The notes under the pieces: model-generated | Told to the model about the DNA's origin: nothing | What the model saw: only the letters and a program-made list of their open reading frames with translations | Database searches by the model: none | Part shown: positions 45,123 to 52,721 of the stretch, piece by piece | Numbering within the stretch: position 1 is the first letter of the stretch | Layout: the number at the start of each line of letters is the position of its first letter | Program-made: the position numbers and the translations under genes | Assembly: GCF_024055575.1 (NCBI RefSeq) | Contig: NZ_JAMXOE010000009.1 | Location: 171,884 to 235,883, forward strand | Reading direction: 5' to 3' | Length of the DNA stretch: 64,000 nucleotides | DNA from: Mucilaginibacter flavidus | Lineage (GTDB): Bacteria; Bacteroidota; Bacteroidia; Sphingobacteriales; Sphingobacteriaceae

Positions 45123-45188
45123 TTAGTCCCGGCTCTTACTGGTAAAGTAAAAGTAGTAACCATAAAAATATGCACTGTTAAATTTCAT
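45123..45188 (-). CDS. Phe/Tyr-rich leader peptide of the pheA operon
   Basis: A 22-codon ORF including the stop: ATG at 45188, TAA at 45125-45123. It begins MKFNSAYFYGYYFYF and continues for six more residues. Nine of its 21 residues are Phe or Tyr, eight of them within residues 7-15. Ribosome stalling there when charged tRNA-Phe/Tyr is short would leave the last codons (AGC CGG GAC T) free to pair with the terminator's 5' arm. When translation reaches the stop, those bases are covered and the terminator forms. Too short for ordinary gene finders. The mechanism is inferred from the classical phe/trp leader model; the ORF and pairings are seen directly. Confidence 0.88.
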   Translation of the reverse strand: MKFNSAYFYGYYFYFTSKSRD

Positions 45189-45209
45189 TTTGTTTTTGTT
45201 TGCGGTGTA

Positions 45210-45237
45210 AATATACGGGTAGAAATGGTATTGTCAA
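45210..45237 (-). promoter_or_regulatory. Promoter of the pheA attenuator transcript
   Basis: On the minus strand TTGACA (plus 45232-45237) and TATATT (plus 45210-45215) are separated by 16 bases; the second element continues as TATATTTA, close to the Bacteroidota TAnnTTTG box. Transcription would start near 45203, about 15 bases before the leader ATG. Confidence 0.7.
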
Positions 45238-45378
45238 TAGAAAATTTTATTTTTTTGAAAATAAAGGGGGTAAACAGAATAAAATTTGGTTGAAATGGAG
45301 GCAAACTACTTTTTTATGATTATATTTAAGTGGCTCGGCATTCTTCTGGCATCAAGATAGCAATACCGGAAGTTGGCC

Positions 45379-46190
45379 TCATTCATTACCACCCATAGCA
45401 AAATCAGTATCCCAGTTTTTACCATCGTAAATTTTTTTGTTTTCAAAATCATAATCCACAAAAAAGCCGGCTTTTAAGTTTTTATGATTTGATTTTATTT
45501 TCTCCCTCGTTTCTCGGGGCATTTTTGAGAGAAGATCCAACCTTTCCAAACTTTCCATTTCTAAAATGCATTCATACGATTTATCAATAATAGAGGCTGA
45601 AGAAAGATCCAGGTGCTTTAGCTTTTTTAGTTTAGTAAGTGGCTTCAGGCTATTCAACATAAGCTTTCTCGGTGCAAATTTATCCCCGCAAAGTTCTAAG
45701 CCTAATAAGTTGGTCAATTCACCCAAAATTTCGTAGTTGCTCACTTTAAAACAATTGTCAATCGACAGCACTGTCAGGTTTGTTAATGATAAAAGCGGTG
45801 AAATGTCCGTCAAACGGTTAAAAGACCAAAGTTTTAGTTTTGTAGCTTATTAAGTTTTGCGATGCTAGATATGTCTTCGACAGTTGAACTCCAAAAGAAA
45901 AGGCGTTCAAGGTTGGGCATTTGACAAATTGCTTCAAAGAACTCCTGCTTTACACGATGCCTAACCGAAAGGGCTTTTACTTTCGCTAATTGGGGTAAGG
46001 TGTCTATCCATTTGCGCTCTATTTCTTTTCTTCTTTTTTCAGAAGTTCCCGTCGGGAAATCCATCGCCAGCGACACAATACCCAAATTCTCAACGTCATA
46101 AACATCTTTGCTAAATTCCTGAAAACTTGAATATTGAACTTCGGTCCCCTTGCCTTGGTAAAATTGATCGAGTTTGTAACGGTCGTTCAT
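45379..46190 (-). pseudogene. Leucine-rich-repeat protein split by a single-base frameshift
   Basis: The upstream part (46190 to 45834, MNDRYKLDQFYQGKG) ends SIAKLNKLQN. The downstream part (from 45813 to 45379) reads TDISPLLSLTNLTVLSIDNC and ends MGGNE. If one C is added at about 45842-45844 the frame continues LQNLKLWSFNRLTDISPLL, giving one ~268-residue protein with about five LRR units (LxxLxxLxL spacing). No signal peptide, so probably cytoplasmic. Either a real frameshift or a sequence error. Role unknown. Confidence 0.72.
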
Positions 46191-46218
46191 GTATTATTTC
46201 TTACAGTTAATCTTATAA

Positions 46219-47064
46219 CTATTCGTTGTTTTTGATATTTTCTTCATCAATTCCCTTATACCTCTCCCTCAACATCCTCATCATGTAAACATTTATATCC
46301 CACTGGTTAGCTACCGGCATTTTAGTATAAGGCAATGCCGGCATATAAGGTGCCGGGCCAAATTCGGGTGTGATGGTACTAAGTTGTGCACCACTTTTTA
46401 GCCTATAATCAATAATAGCATCCCACCACGTCAAATGTGCTTCAACTTCGGCGCTCCATTCCGTGGCCCGCGGGTCGGATACCTGTGCTGATTCGGCGTG
46501 ACCAACCCGGGCATGGATATGCACAGTCCTGCTTGTGGCAACATCCAGCGATTCCTGCTGCTGCTCCAGTAAACTTTCGGATACATTGCACCAGTGCGAA
46601 AAATCGGCAGTAATAACTACATCGGAGTTAGCTACCAACAACTCTTTGGTAATGTGCGCGGCAAACAGGGCTTTGTTGCGGTGGGTTTCGTGGGCTATGG
46701 TTACGCCGGTTTCGTTCGTTACTGCCTGTGCTATTTCAAAAAGTTCGCTGTTTTGGGCGGCAGTGAAATAATCTTTACCGGTTTGCGAGTCGATTAACAA
46801 AGGCTGCATTGCTGCCAGGTACTCCATATACTTTTTAAAGCTGCCTTTATGCGCCTCAAAATCTTTTTCGAACGATTGGTAATACTGCCCGATAAGCAAT
46901 AGTCCATGGTCTTTTATTGCGGTAATAATCTCCTGTTGTTCGGAAGCATCAAAAGGCACCGGGGTTTCAACGCCATCGTAGCCCGCTGCTTTTACCTTTG
47001 CACAAAAGGCATCCCATGTAATATTATCCGAACCCCATTTAGGGCAAAAAAATTTGATTTGCAT
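46219..47064 (-). CDS. Sugar phosphate isomerase/epimerase-like TIM-barrel protein
   Basis: About 281 residues from the ATG at 47064 (MQIKFFCPKWG); the longer frame to 47121 adds an unlikely N-terminus. It belongs to the AP-endonuclease-2 TIM-barrel family (xylose isomerase-like): ITWDAFCAKVKAAGYDGVETPVPFD, HETHRNKALF (His/Glu metal ligands), VITADFSHWCNVSES, and HIHARVGHAESAQVSDPR (metal-binding HxH and Arg). Likely isomerises or epimerises a sugar or inositol derivative; substrate unknown. Confidence 0.83.
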   Translation of the reverse strand: MQIKFFCPKWGSDNITWDAFCAKVKAAGYDGVETPVPFDASEQQEIITAIKDHGLLLIGQYYQSFEKDFEAHKGSFKKYMEYLAAMQPLLIDSQTGKDYFTAAQNSELFEIAQAVTNETGVTIAHETHRNKALFAAHITKELLVANSDVVITADFSHWCNVSESLLEQQQESLDVATSRTVHIHARVGHAESAQVSDPRATEWSAEVEAHLTWWDAIIDYRLKSGAQLSTITPEFGPAPYMPALPYTKMPVANQWDINVYMMRMLRERYKGIDEENIKNNE

Positions 47065-47298
47065 TGGTTGTTGGTTTACTTCAAAAGTCAGGAAATAAAA
47101 TGAAATCCTGCGGATATTCATATTAATTTAAGCCGGGATGCTTAGATTTGTTAGAGTCGCTAATGGTATCGAAAGCAAACAATGCATGTATCATTAACGA
47201 ACGCGGTTTATTTTTAATAGGGTTCAAATATTTGATTGTCAGTATATTAATTAATTGGCATGGAACTGGACTCACAATCTGTAAATAATATTACAATC

Positions 47299-47781
47299 AT
47301 GAAAATCTTGAAGCTATCTACCCTTTTAACCTCGCTTATTTTAACGACTATTTCGTTGGCTGTATCTGCTCAGAGCAAAGAAACTTATGCTTACAAACCC
47401 GAATCGCAGGAGTTATACAACACCATCGCGCATATGGACAGCGTTTATTTTAACGCCTACAACACTTGCGATATGGATAAACAAGCCGCCATTTACGCGG
47501 ACAGTATAGAGTTTTACCACGACAAAGGAGGCTTGCAAACTTCAAAACAAGCTCTTTTAGATGCATTAAAGAAGAATATTTGCGGCAAAGTGACCAGGGT
47601 GCTGGTACCGGGGAGTATCGAGGTTTACCCCATAGCCGGGTTTGGCGCTGTAGAGGTTGGCCTTCACCGCTTTATTAATCACCAGGAAAGTGAAACGCCA
47701 TCCAAACCTGATAAATTTATAGTAGTATGGAGGCTTAGAAATGGTATATGGCAAATAACGCGGGTTATTAGCCTGCATTGA
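47299..47781 (+). CDS. Secreted NTF2-like (DUF4440/SnoaL-type) protein
   Basis: About 160 residues from the ATG at 47299, giving a signal peptide (KLSTLLTSLILTTISLAVSAQ); the frame from 47260 is only an extension. The mature part is a cone-shaped NTF2-like fold: LYNTIAHMDSVYFNAYNTCDMDKQAAIYADSIEFYHDKGG with the typical helix pair, and a beta sheet ending in WRLRNGIWQITRVISLH. Such domains serve as small-molecule binders or isomerases. Function unknown. Confidence 0.78.
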   Translation: MKILKLSTLLTSLILTTISLAVSAQSKETYAYKPESQELYNTIAHMDSVYFNAYNTCDMDKQAAIYADSIEFYHDKGGLQTSKQALLDALKKNICGKVTRVLVPGSIEVYPIAGFGAVEVGLHRFINHQESETPSKPDKFIVVWRLRNGIWQITRVISLH

Positions 47782-47845
47782 TGTGTACAGGCGACGAGTT
47801 TGCTGCCCGATACTGAGAATTATCAAATGGATGCCCTATAAGTAA

Positions 47846-48346
47846 TTACTGGAGCAATACGTCTACGTCCGCTTTTATTTCGTTTTTTGGATCATACTTG
47901 TCAAAAAAGCGCGCCGTTACGTGGTAGGTCTCACCTGATACAAATGGGTGATGCAGGGATAACATTGCTGTTAAAGTAGTAGCGCCCGTTGGAACGAGGC
48001 CATTTTTGGCAATATCGGCCATTAAATCGGGGATCGAACCTAATACTTTACCCGTTTTATCCTTTAAAGTTAACTCGCAGCCGGGGTAAGCCTTGCCGCC
48101 ATTTAACTTGTAATTTTCAACCCCGGTAGCTACGATGGTGAATGTGGAATCCATTTTCACTTTATTGTTTTTTAAGTGCTGTCCATCTTTGTTGGCGAGG
48201 AAAACATCACTTACCGCAAAACCATTATGCGATTCCTTTAAGCCGGTATTAAAATCTTTGCTGGTGCCAACGCTGAAATGGCATGCAGATAAGGTTAGCA
48301 CAATAAAAGCACACACCAGGCTTGGTAATAAAAGTATTTTTTTCAT
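47846..48346 (-). CDS. Hypothetical lipoprotein
   Basis: A 166-residue protein with a lipoprotein signal, lipobox LSAC (Cys about residue 22). The rest is beta-rich with no recognised domain, including KMDSTFTIVATGVENYKLNGGKAYPGCELTLKDKTGKVLGSIPDLM, and ends in a VTARFFDKYDPKNEIKADVDV segment. Probably an outer-membrane-facing lipoprotein; single gene. Confidence 0.7.
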   Translation of the reverse strand: MKKILLLPSLVCAFIVLTLSACHFSVGTSKDFNTGLKESHNGFAVSDVFLANKDGQHLKNNKVKMDSTFTIVATGVENYKLNGGKAYPGCELTLKDKTGKVLGSIPDLMADIAKNGLVPTGATTLTAMLSLHHPFVSGETYHVTARFFDKYDPKNEIKADVDVLLQ

Positions 48347-48447
48347 AATTGGAGGAGAAAAAAGTATTATTTAAATATAACAGCTTTTTATTTAAATAAT
48401 TAAGACTTGGTTTAGCAAATATTTTTTCAGGCGTTAGGTGGGCCCGA

Positions 48448-49350
48448 TTAATTGTTTGAAACGTGATTTGTCTCCCACTCGCTTTGCAGTACCCTGGCGG
48501 TTTGGCTGCTACCGTCATGGCTCCATCCCGGTGGATTAAAAAGATACTGCAGCTTTATTTTTAACGTAGGAGCTTTTTTTACATCGGTCAATAAAGCCTG
48601 CCATTCATGAAATAATACATTTACCGGGCCAAGGTTTTCCGGCTGATGGGTTAATCCATATTTTACCGGTTCGGGCAAATTTTCTGCGCGGAAGGTGCCG
48701 AATAGCCTGTCCCATATTATTAAAACCATGCCCATGTTTTTATCAAGGTAGGGCACATTTGATGCATGGTGCACGCGGTGGTGCGAAGGCGTTACGAATA
48801 TGAGCCCGTACCATTTGGGCAACGGCACATTGTACTGTGTATGCACAAGGTTGCCATAAAGCTGGGTTACCAGGTATGCGTACAAAATATCAACAGCATT
48901 AAAGCCCATAAAGGCAAGGGGCAGGTAAAAAAACACCCGGTAGAGCGGCTCAAAAACGGTGGAACGGAAGCCGGTTGTAAAATTAAAATGTTCGCTGGAA
49001 TGGTGGGTTACATGGATGGCCCAAAACAGGCGGCAATAGTGCCCGGTATAATGCAGCGCCCAGTACAAAAAATCCTGCGCCACAACCAATACTACCCAAT
49101 AAATAATGGCATTGTGTATTTGGAATAACCTGAACTGCCATGCGAAATGCAGAATAAAAAACGTAGAGCCGCCAACCGCAAGGTTTAACAAAAATGCAAG
49201 CGTCGTTAAATAAATATTGGTGAGCGTGTCGCGCTTTTCGTAATAATGCCGGTTTTCGCGGTAACTGAACCACATTTCAAGTACGGTCATCACTACCAGT
49301 AAACTTACCAGTACAATTGCGGTTTCCTGCCTGGGGTCGGGGTGGAACAT
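48448..49350 (-). CDS. Sterol desaturase/fatty acid hydroxylase family protein
   Basis: A 300-residue integral membrane di-iron enzyme of the FA_hydroxylase family. Histidine boxes are visible: HYTGHYCRLFWAIHVTHHSSEHFN (HX3H and HX2HH) and a later SHHRVHHAS, with four hydrophobic segments. It hydroxylates or desaturates a lipid; sphingolipid or carotenoid substrates are common in Bacteroidota. The end lies about 100 bp from the lipoprotein gene. Confidence 0.87.
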   Translation of the reverse strand: MFHPDPRQETAIVLVSLLVVMTVLEMWFSYRENRHYYEKRDTLTNIYLTTLAFLLNLAVGGSTFFILHFAWQFRLFQIHNAIIYWVVLVVAQDFLYWALHYTGHYCRLFWAIHVTHHSSEHFNFTTGFRSTVFEPLYRVFFYLPLAFMGFNAVDILYAYLVTQLYGNLVHTQYNVPLPKWYGLIFVTPSHHRVHHASNVPYLDKNMGMVLIIWDRLFGTFRAENLPEPVKYGLTHQPENLGPVNVLFHEWQALLTDVKKAPTLKIKLQYLFNPPGWSHDGSSQTARVLQSEWETNHVSNN

Positions 49351-49418
49351 AGCTTAATGATTTCGAATTACGGATTTTCGATTTCGGATTTGATAAAAAC
49401 CTGATCGATACCTTTTAG

Positions 49419-50477
49419 TTACAAATTTGCGTAAAATGATAAACTTTCGCAAAGTTCGTCGTTAGTGCAAATATTGTCAAGCACGCATTGGCCAATGTTA
49501 GTCAATAAAGTGCAATTTATGTTGCCGTTTTGGTTCTTTTTATCTTTCAGCATTATTGCACACAACGTATCGAAGTTTGTTTCTGCAAGATTGTATTTTG
49601 GGTATAATTTACTTATCACCGTTACAATTTCATCCAAATCAGCACTGCTCAAGCCTGTTTTTTTGTGGGATAAGTAAGCCTCGCAAATCATACCTAAAGC
49701 AATTGCTTCGCCGTGTGTTAACGGGTGTTTGTCATTTATCAATGAATTAGTCTCAACCGCGTGGCCAATGGTATGCCCGAAGTTTAAGGCCTTACGAATA
49801 CTTTTTTCGGTAGGGTCTTCAATAACAACCTCGTTTTTTATCTCAACAGAGCGGTGAATTAATGCCGCAGACGGCTTGCTTAAATCGCTGTTTTTTAAAG
49901 CTTCCCAATAGGCAGCATCCATTATCAGTCCGTGCTTTAGCATTTCGCCGATGCCGGAGAGTATCTGTCTTTCGGGCAGCGTTTTAAAAAAATCGTCAGA
50001 AATAAATACGGCTTTTGGCTGGGTGAACGTGCCGATGATATTTTTGATATTATCCATGTCGATACCTGTTTTGCCGCCAACCGAGGCATCCACCTGCGAA
50101 AGCAGGGTAGTGGGTACATGTACAAAATCAATCCCCCGTTTAAAGGTTGATGCAGCAAAGCCGCCCATGTCGGTAATTACACCGCCGCCAAGGTTTATCA
50201 ACAGCGCTTTGCGGTCGGCTTCAAAATCAATCAGCATTTTCCAAATGCCTATACAAAAGTCGATAGTTTTGCTTTCCTCGCCCGAACTTACTTCTATGAT
50301 ATCGAAATTCTCATGCCCGTCAAAAACAGCCTGTACTAAGGGCAGGCAGTGAACCGAGGTGTGCTCATCAGTTAAAATAAACGACCTTGAATAATTGCCG
50401 GCATCAACAAATTTTTTAAGCTCGGCCAGGCTGTTTTCAAAAAATATGGGGTAGTTATCGCTATGGATGGTCTGCAT
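49419..50477 (-). CDS. aroB: 3-dehydroquinate synthase
   Basis: This 352-residue NAD-dependent enzyme cyclises DAHP to 3-dehydroquinate, the step after DAHP synthase. Visible: LINLGGGVITDMGGFAASTFKRGIDFVHVPTTLLSQVDASVGGKTGID (about residues 93-141), GEMLKHGLIMDAAYW, and NFGHTIGHAVE with metal-binding His, plus RKALNFGHT. It follows the S4-domain gene by 2 bp and is probably co-transcribed with it. It is not part of the pheA operon, so the two parts of the pathway may be regulated separately. Confidence 0.95.
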   Translation of the reverse strand: MQTIHSDNYPIFFENSLAELKKFVDAGNYSRSFILTDEHTSVHCLPLVQAVFDGHENFDIIEVSSGEESKTIDFCIGIWKMLIDFEADRKALLINLGGGVITDMGGFAASTFKRGIDFVHVPTTLLSQVDASVGGKTGIDMDNIKNIIGTFTQPKAVFISDDFFKTLPERQILSGIGEMLKHGLIMDAAYWEALKNSDLSKPSAALIHRSVEIKNEVVIEDPTEKSIRKALNFGHTIGHAVETNSLINDKHPLTHGEAIALGMICEAYLSHKKTGLSSADLDEIVTVISKLYPKYNLAETNFDTLCAIMLKDKKNQNGNINCTLLTNIGQCVLDNICTNDELCESLSFYANL

Positions 50478-50479
50478 GA

Positions 50480-50686
50480 TTATATAACTCTGATAATTTC
50501 ACCTCTGAATTCAACGGTGTCGCCTTTTTTTACTTTCAGGCGTTTGCGGTAATCAACATGCTCGTTGTACATCACTTCTCCCTCAGTTACAACTATTTGC
50601 GCTTCGCCGCCGGTTTGCACCAGGTTGGCTGCTTTCAATAATTGTATCATTGGTATATAGTCGCCGGTTACTTTAAACTCTATCAT
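50480..50686 (-). CDS. Small S4-domain RNA-binding protein
   Basis: A 68-residue protein made almost entirely of an S4 fold: IPMIQLLKAANLVQTGGEAQIVVTEGEVMYNEHVDYRKRLKVKKGDTVEF. This resembles the YbcJ/RqcP-like small S4 proteins, some of which act in rescue of stalled 50S subunits. Directly upstream of aroB with a 2-bp gap; the functional link to aroB is unclear. Confidence 0.87.
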   Translation of the reverse strand: MIEFKVTGDYIPMIQLLKAANLVQTGGEAQIVVTEGEVMYNEHVDYRKRLKVKKGDTVEFRGEIIRVI

Positions 50687-50835
50687 CGGGCAGCAAAAAT
50701 AAACTATTCAACGAATAATGAGATATTTGGCTTGCAATTTATAATTTTGCAAACTGGCCCATAATTCATAGTTGGTAGTCGATGGATGTTTTCCATAGGT
50801 TATCAACTACAAACATGACCTGTACTAACTGACCC

Positions 50836-52020
50836 ATGACTGAAAAAAATAATTTGTCTTTCGAGAATACGGAGATAGCTTTCCGGCATTCGTCCAATTC
50901 TGACCTTAAGCGTGCTTACTGGCTTTTTAAAGTTATTAACGTTAATTTTTTAGTAAAAATTGGCCCACCTATTACCAATTTTGCTATTAATATCGGCTTG
51001 CCTATTAAGGGCCTGATAAAAGCAACCATATTTAAACATTTTTGCGGCGGCGAAACTATTGCCGAATGCGATAAAACCATAAAAAACCTTTATAACGGCG
51101 GCGTAGGCACCATCCTCGACTATTCGATAGAAGGGGAGGACGATGAGCATGTATTTGACAATACCCGCGACGAAATTATCCGTACCATCGAACGCGCAGC
51201 CGTGGATAAGTCTGTTCCGATTACTGTTTTTAAGGTTACAGGCGTGGCCCGGTTCTCGCTGCTGGAAAAACTTGATGAAAAGGCGCAGCTTAGTATTTTA
51301 GAACAGGAAGAATGGGAAAAGGTACAGTCGCGCGTTTTGGCAATTTGTACAGCGGCACATGCCAAAGGAATTCCGGTAATGATAGATGCCGAAGAAAGCT
51401 GGATACAGAAAACCATAGATATGCTGGCTTTGGATATGATGCACCTGTACAATACCGAAAAAGCCATTGTATACAATACTTACCAGCTTTACAGGCATGA
51501 TAAACTACAATCATTAAAAAACGACCATGAGGTCGCATCCACAGGGGGCTTTATTTTGGGCGCCAAACTGGTGCGGGGAGCGTACATGGAGAAAGAACGT
51601 AAACGAGCTGAAGAAAAAGGCTATCAATCACCCATACAGCCGGATAAACAATCGTCAGACAGGGATTACGATTTATCGTTAGATTATTGCACCGATCACG
51701 TCGCCCAAATTGCTTTCGTGGCAGGCACCCACAATGAAGAAAGTTGCCGCAAGCTTGCCGAATTGTTAGATAAAAAGAACATCGACCATAATAACCCCCA
51801 TGTTTATTTTTCACAGCTTTTGGGCATGAGCGATAACTTGAGCTTTAACCTTGCTAATGCCAAATACAATGTGGCTAAATATGTGCCTTATGGACCTATA
51901 AAAGCTGTTTTGCCTTACCTTTTCAGACGGGCGCAAGAGAACACTGCCATAGCCGGCCAAATGAGCCGTGAGCTGGGTTTGATTACTAAAGAGGTTAAGC
52001 GCAGGAAGCTTTCGAAATGA
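50836..52020 (+). CDS. Proline dehydrogenase
   Basis: A 394-residue FAD-dependent enzyme that oxidises proline to pyrroline 5-carboxylate. Family motifs: LGAKLVRGAYMEKERKRA (FAD and substrate), CTDHVAQIAFVAGTHNEESCRKLAELL, and the C-terminal YVPYGPIKAVLPYLFRRAQENTAIAGQMSRE helix with the two Arg residues that bind proline. Monofunctional (no P5C dehydrogenase domain). A TAATTTTG-like element at 50742-50749 upstream may be part of its promoter. Confidence 0.92.
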   Translation: MTEKNNLSFENTEIAFRHSSNSDLKRAYWLFKVINVNFLVKIGPPITNFAINIGLPIKGLIKATIFKHFCGGETIAECDKTIKNLYNGGVGTILDYSIEGEDDEHVFDNTRDEIIRTIERAAVDKSVPITVFKVTGVARFSLLEKLDEKAQLSILEQEEWEKVQSRVLAICTAAHAKGIPVMIDAEESWIQKTIDMLALDMMHLYNTEKAIVYNTYQLYRHDKLQSLKNDHEVASTGGFILGAKLVRGAYMEKERKRAEEKGYQSPIQPDKQSSDRDYDLSLDYCTDHVAQIAFVAGTHNEESCRKLAELLDKKNIDHNNPHVYFSQLLGMSDNLSFNLANAKYNVAKYVPYGPIKAVLPYLFRRAQENTAIAGQMSRELGLITKEVKRRKLSK

Positions 52021-52215
52021 TTTTGTAGAGACGCAAACTTGCGTCTCTAAATTTGCCGGGTAAAATAATTTTTTTCGGAGAGCAATACTTTGCGTCTCTA
52101 AAACCAACGTTTTGAAATAACGTCTTTTTTGATTTGCACGTGGGAGACGCAAGTATTGCGTCTCTACAAAAATGGGAGACCAAAAAACATTGCGTCTTTA
52201 CGTTTGAATGCCTTT
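52021..52215. repeat. Cluster of GAGACGC-family palindromic repeats
   Basis: Copies at 52025-52049, 52079-52101 (imperfect), 52142-52167 and 52172-52203 (imperfect), in varying orientation, immediately after the proline dehydrogenase stop codon. Same family as 18709-18734 and 42706-42827. They fill the gap between proline dehydrogenase and the BlaI-like regulator. Confidence 0.8.
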
Positions 52216-52268
52216 CGGCACCCACAATTTCCCCGTACCCTGTTAAAATTTGTTAAATAATCCCATTA

Positions 52269-52308
52269 ACCTACAAATAATTTTGTACCTACAAAATTAT
52301 TTGTAGGT
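52269..52308. promoter_or_regulatory. BlaI-type operator, 40-bp palindrome overlapping the promoter
   Basis: ACCTACAAATAATTTTGTA (52269-52287), a CC spacer, and its exact reverse complement (52290-52308) form a 19-bp inverted repeat ending 7 bases before the BlaI ATG. Inside it lies a TAATTTTG element (52278-52285) of the Bacteroidota promoter type, so a bound repressor would block transcription. TACA/TGTA half-sites are typical for BlaI/MecI operators, so autoregulation is the natural reading. Confidence 0.82.
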
Positions 52309-52315
52309 TTGTAAT

Positions 52316-52720
52316 ATGAATATTACTCAACCCACAGATAATAAACCCATAGAGCCCACCAAATCAGAACTGGAGATACTGCAGGTGTTGTGGCAGCATG
52401 GGCCTTCACCGGTTCGGTTTGTGATGGGGGAGCTCAACAAAATTCGCGAGTTGAACTATACCGCCACCTTAAAGCTGATGCAGTTAATGGTAGATAAAGG
52501 TATTTTAAAACGGGATGAGAGCCGCATGCAGCATGTTTACCATGTGGTGGAGGAAGAAAATAAAACCAAAGAACATTTACTGGATAAGTTTTTAGATACA
52601 CTTTACCAGGGTTCGGCAGGCAGCCTGATGATGCAGCTGGCCGGCAATAAAAAAACCACTAAAGAGGATTTACAGAAAATGAAGGAACTGCTGGACAAAT
52701 TGCAAAAGGACGTTAAATAA
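52316..52720 (+). CDS. BlaI/MecI-family transcriptional repressor
   Basis: A 134-residue winged-helix repressor: PTKSELEILQVLWQHGPSPVRFVMGELNK (DNA-binding helices, about residues 14-42), YTATLKLMQLMVDKGILKRDESRMQHVYHV, and a C-terminal dimerisation helix (EDLQKMKELLDKLQ). It should repress its own operon through the palindrome just upstream. It is 1 bp from the M56 peptidase gene, the classical BlaI-BlaR1 pairing. Confidence 0.92.
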   Translation: MNITQPTDNKPIEPTKSELEILQVLWQHGPSPVRFVMGELNKIRELNYTATLKLMQLMVDKGILKRDESRMQHVYHVVEEENKTKEHLLDKFLDTLYQGSAGSLMMQLAGNKKTTKEDLQKMKELLDKLQKDVK

Positions 52721-52721
52721 G

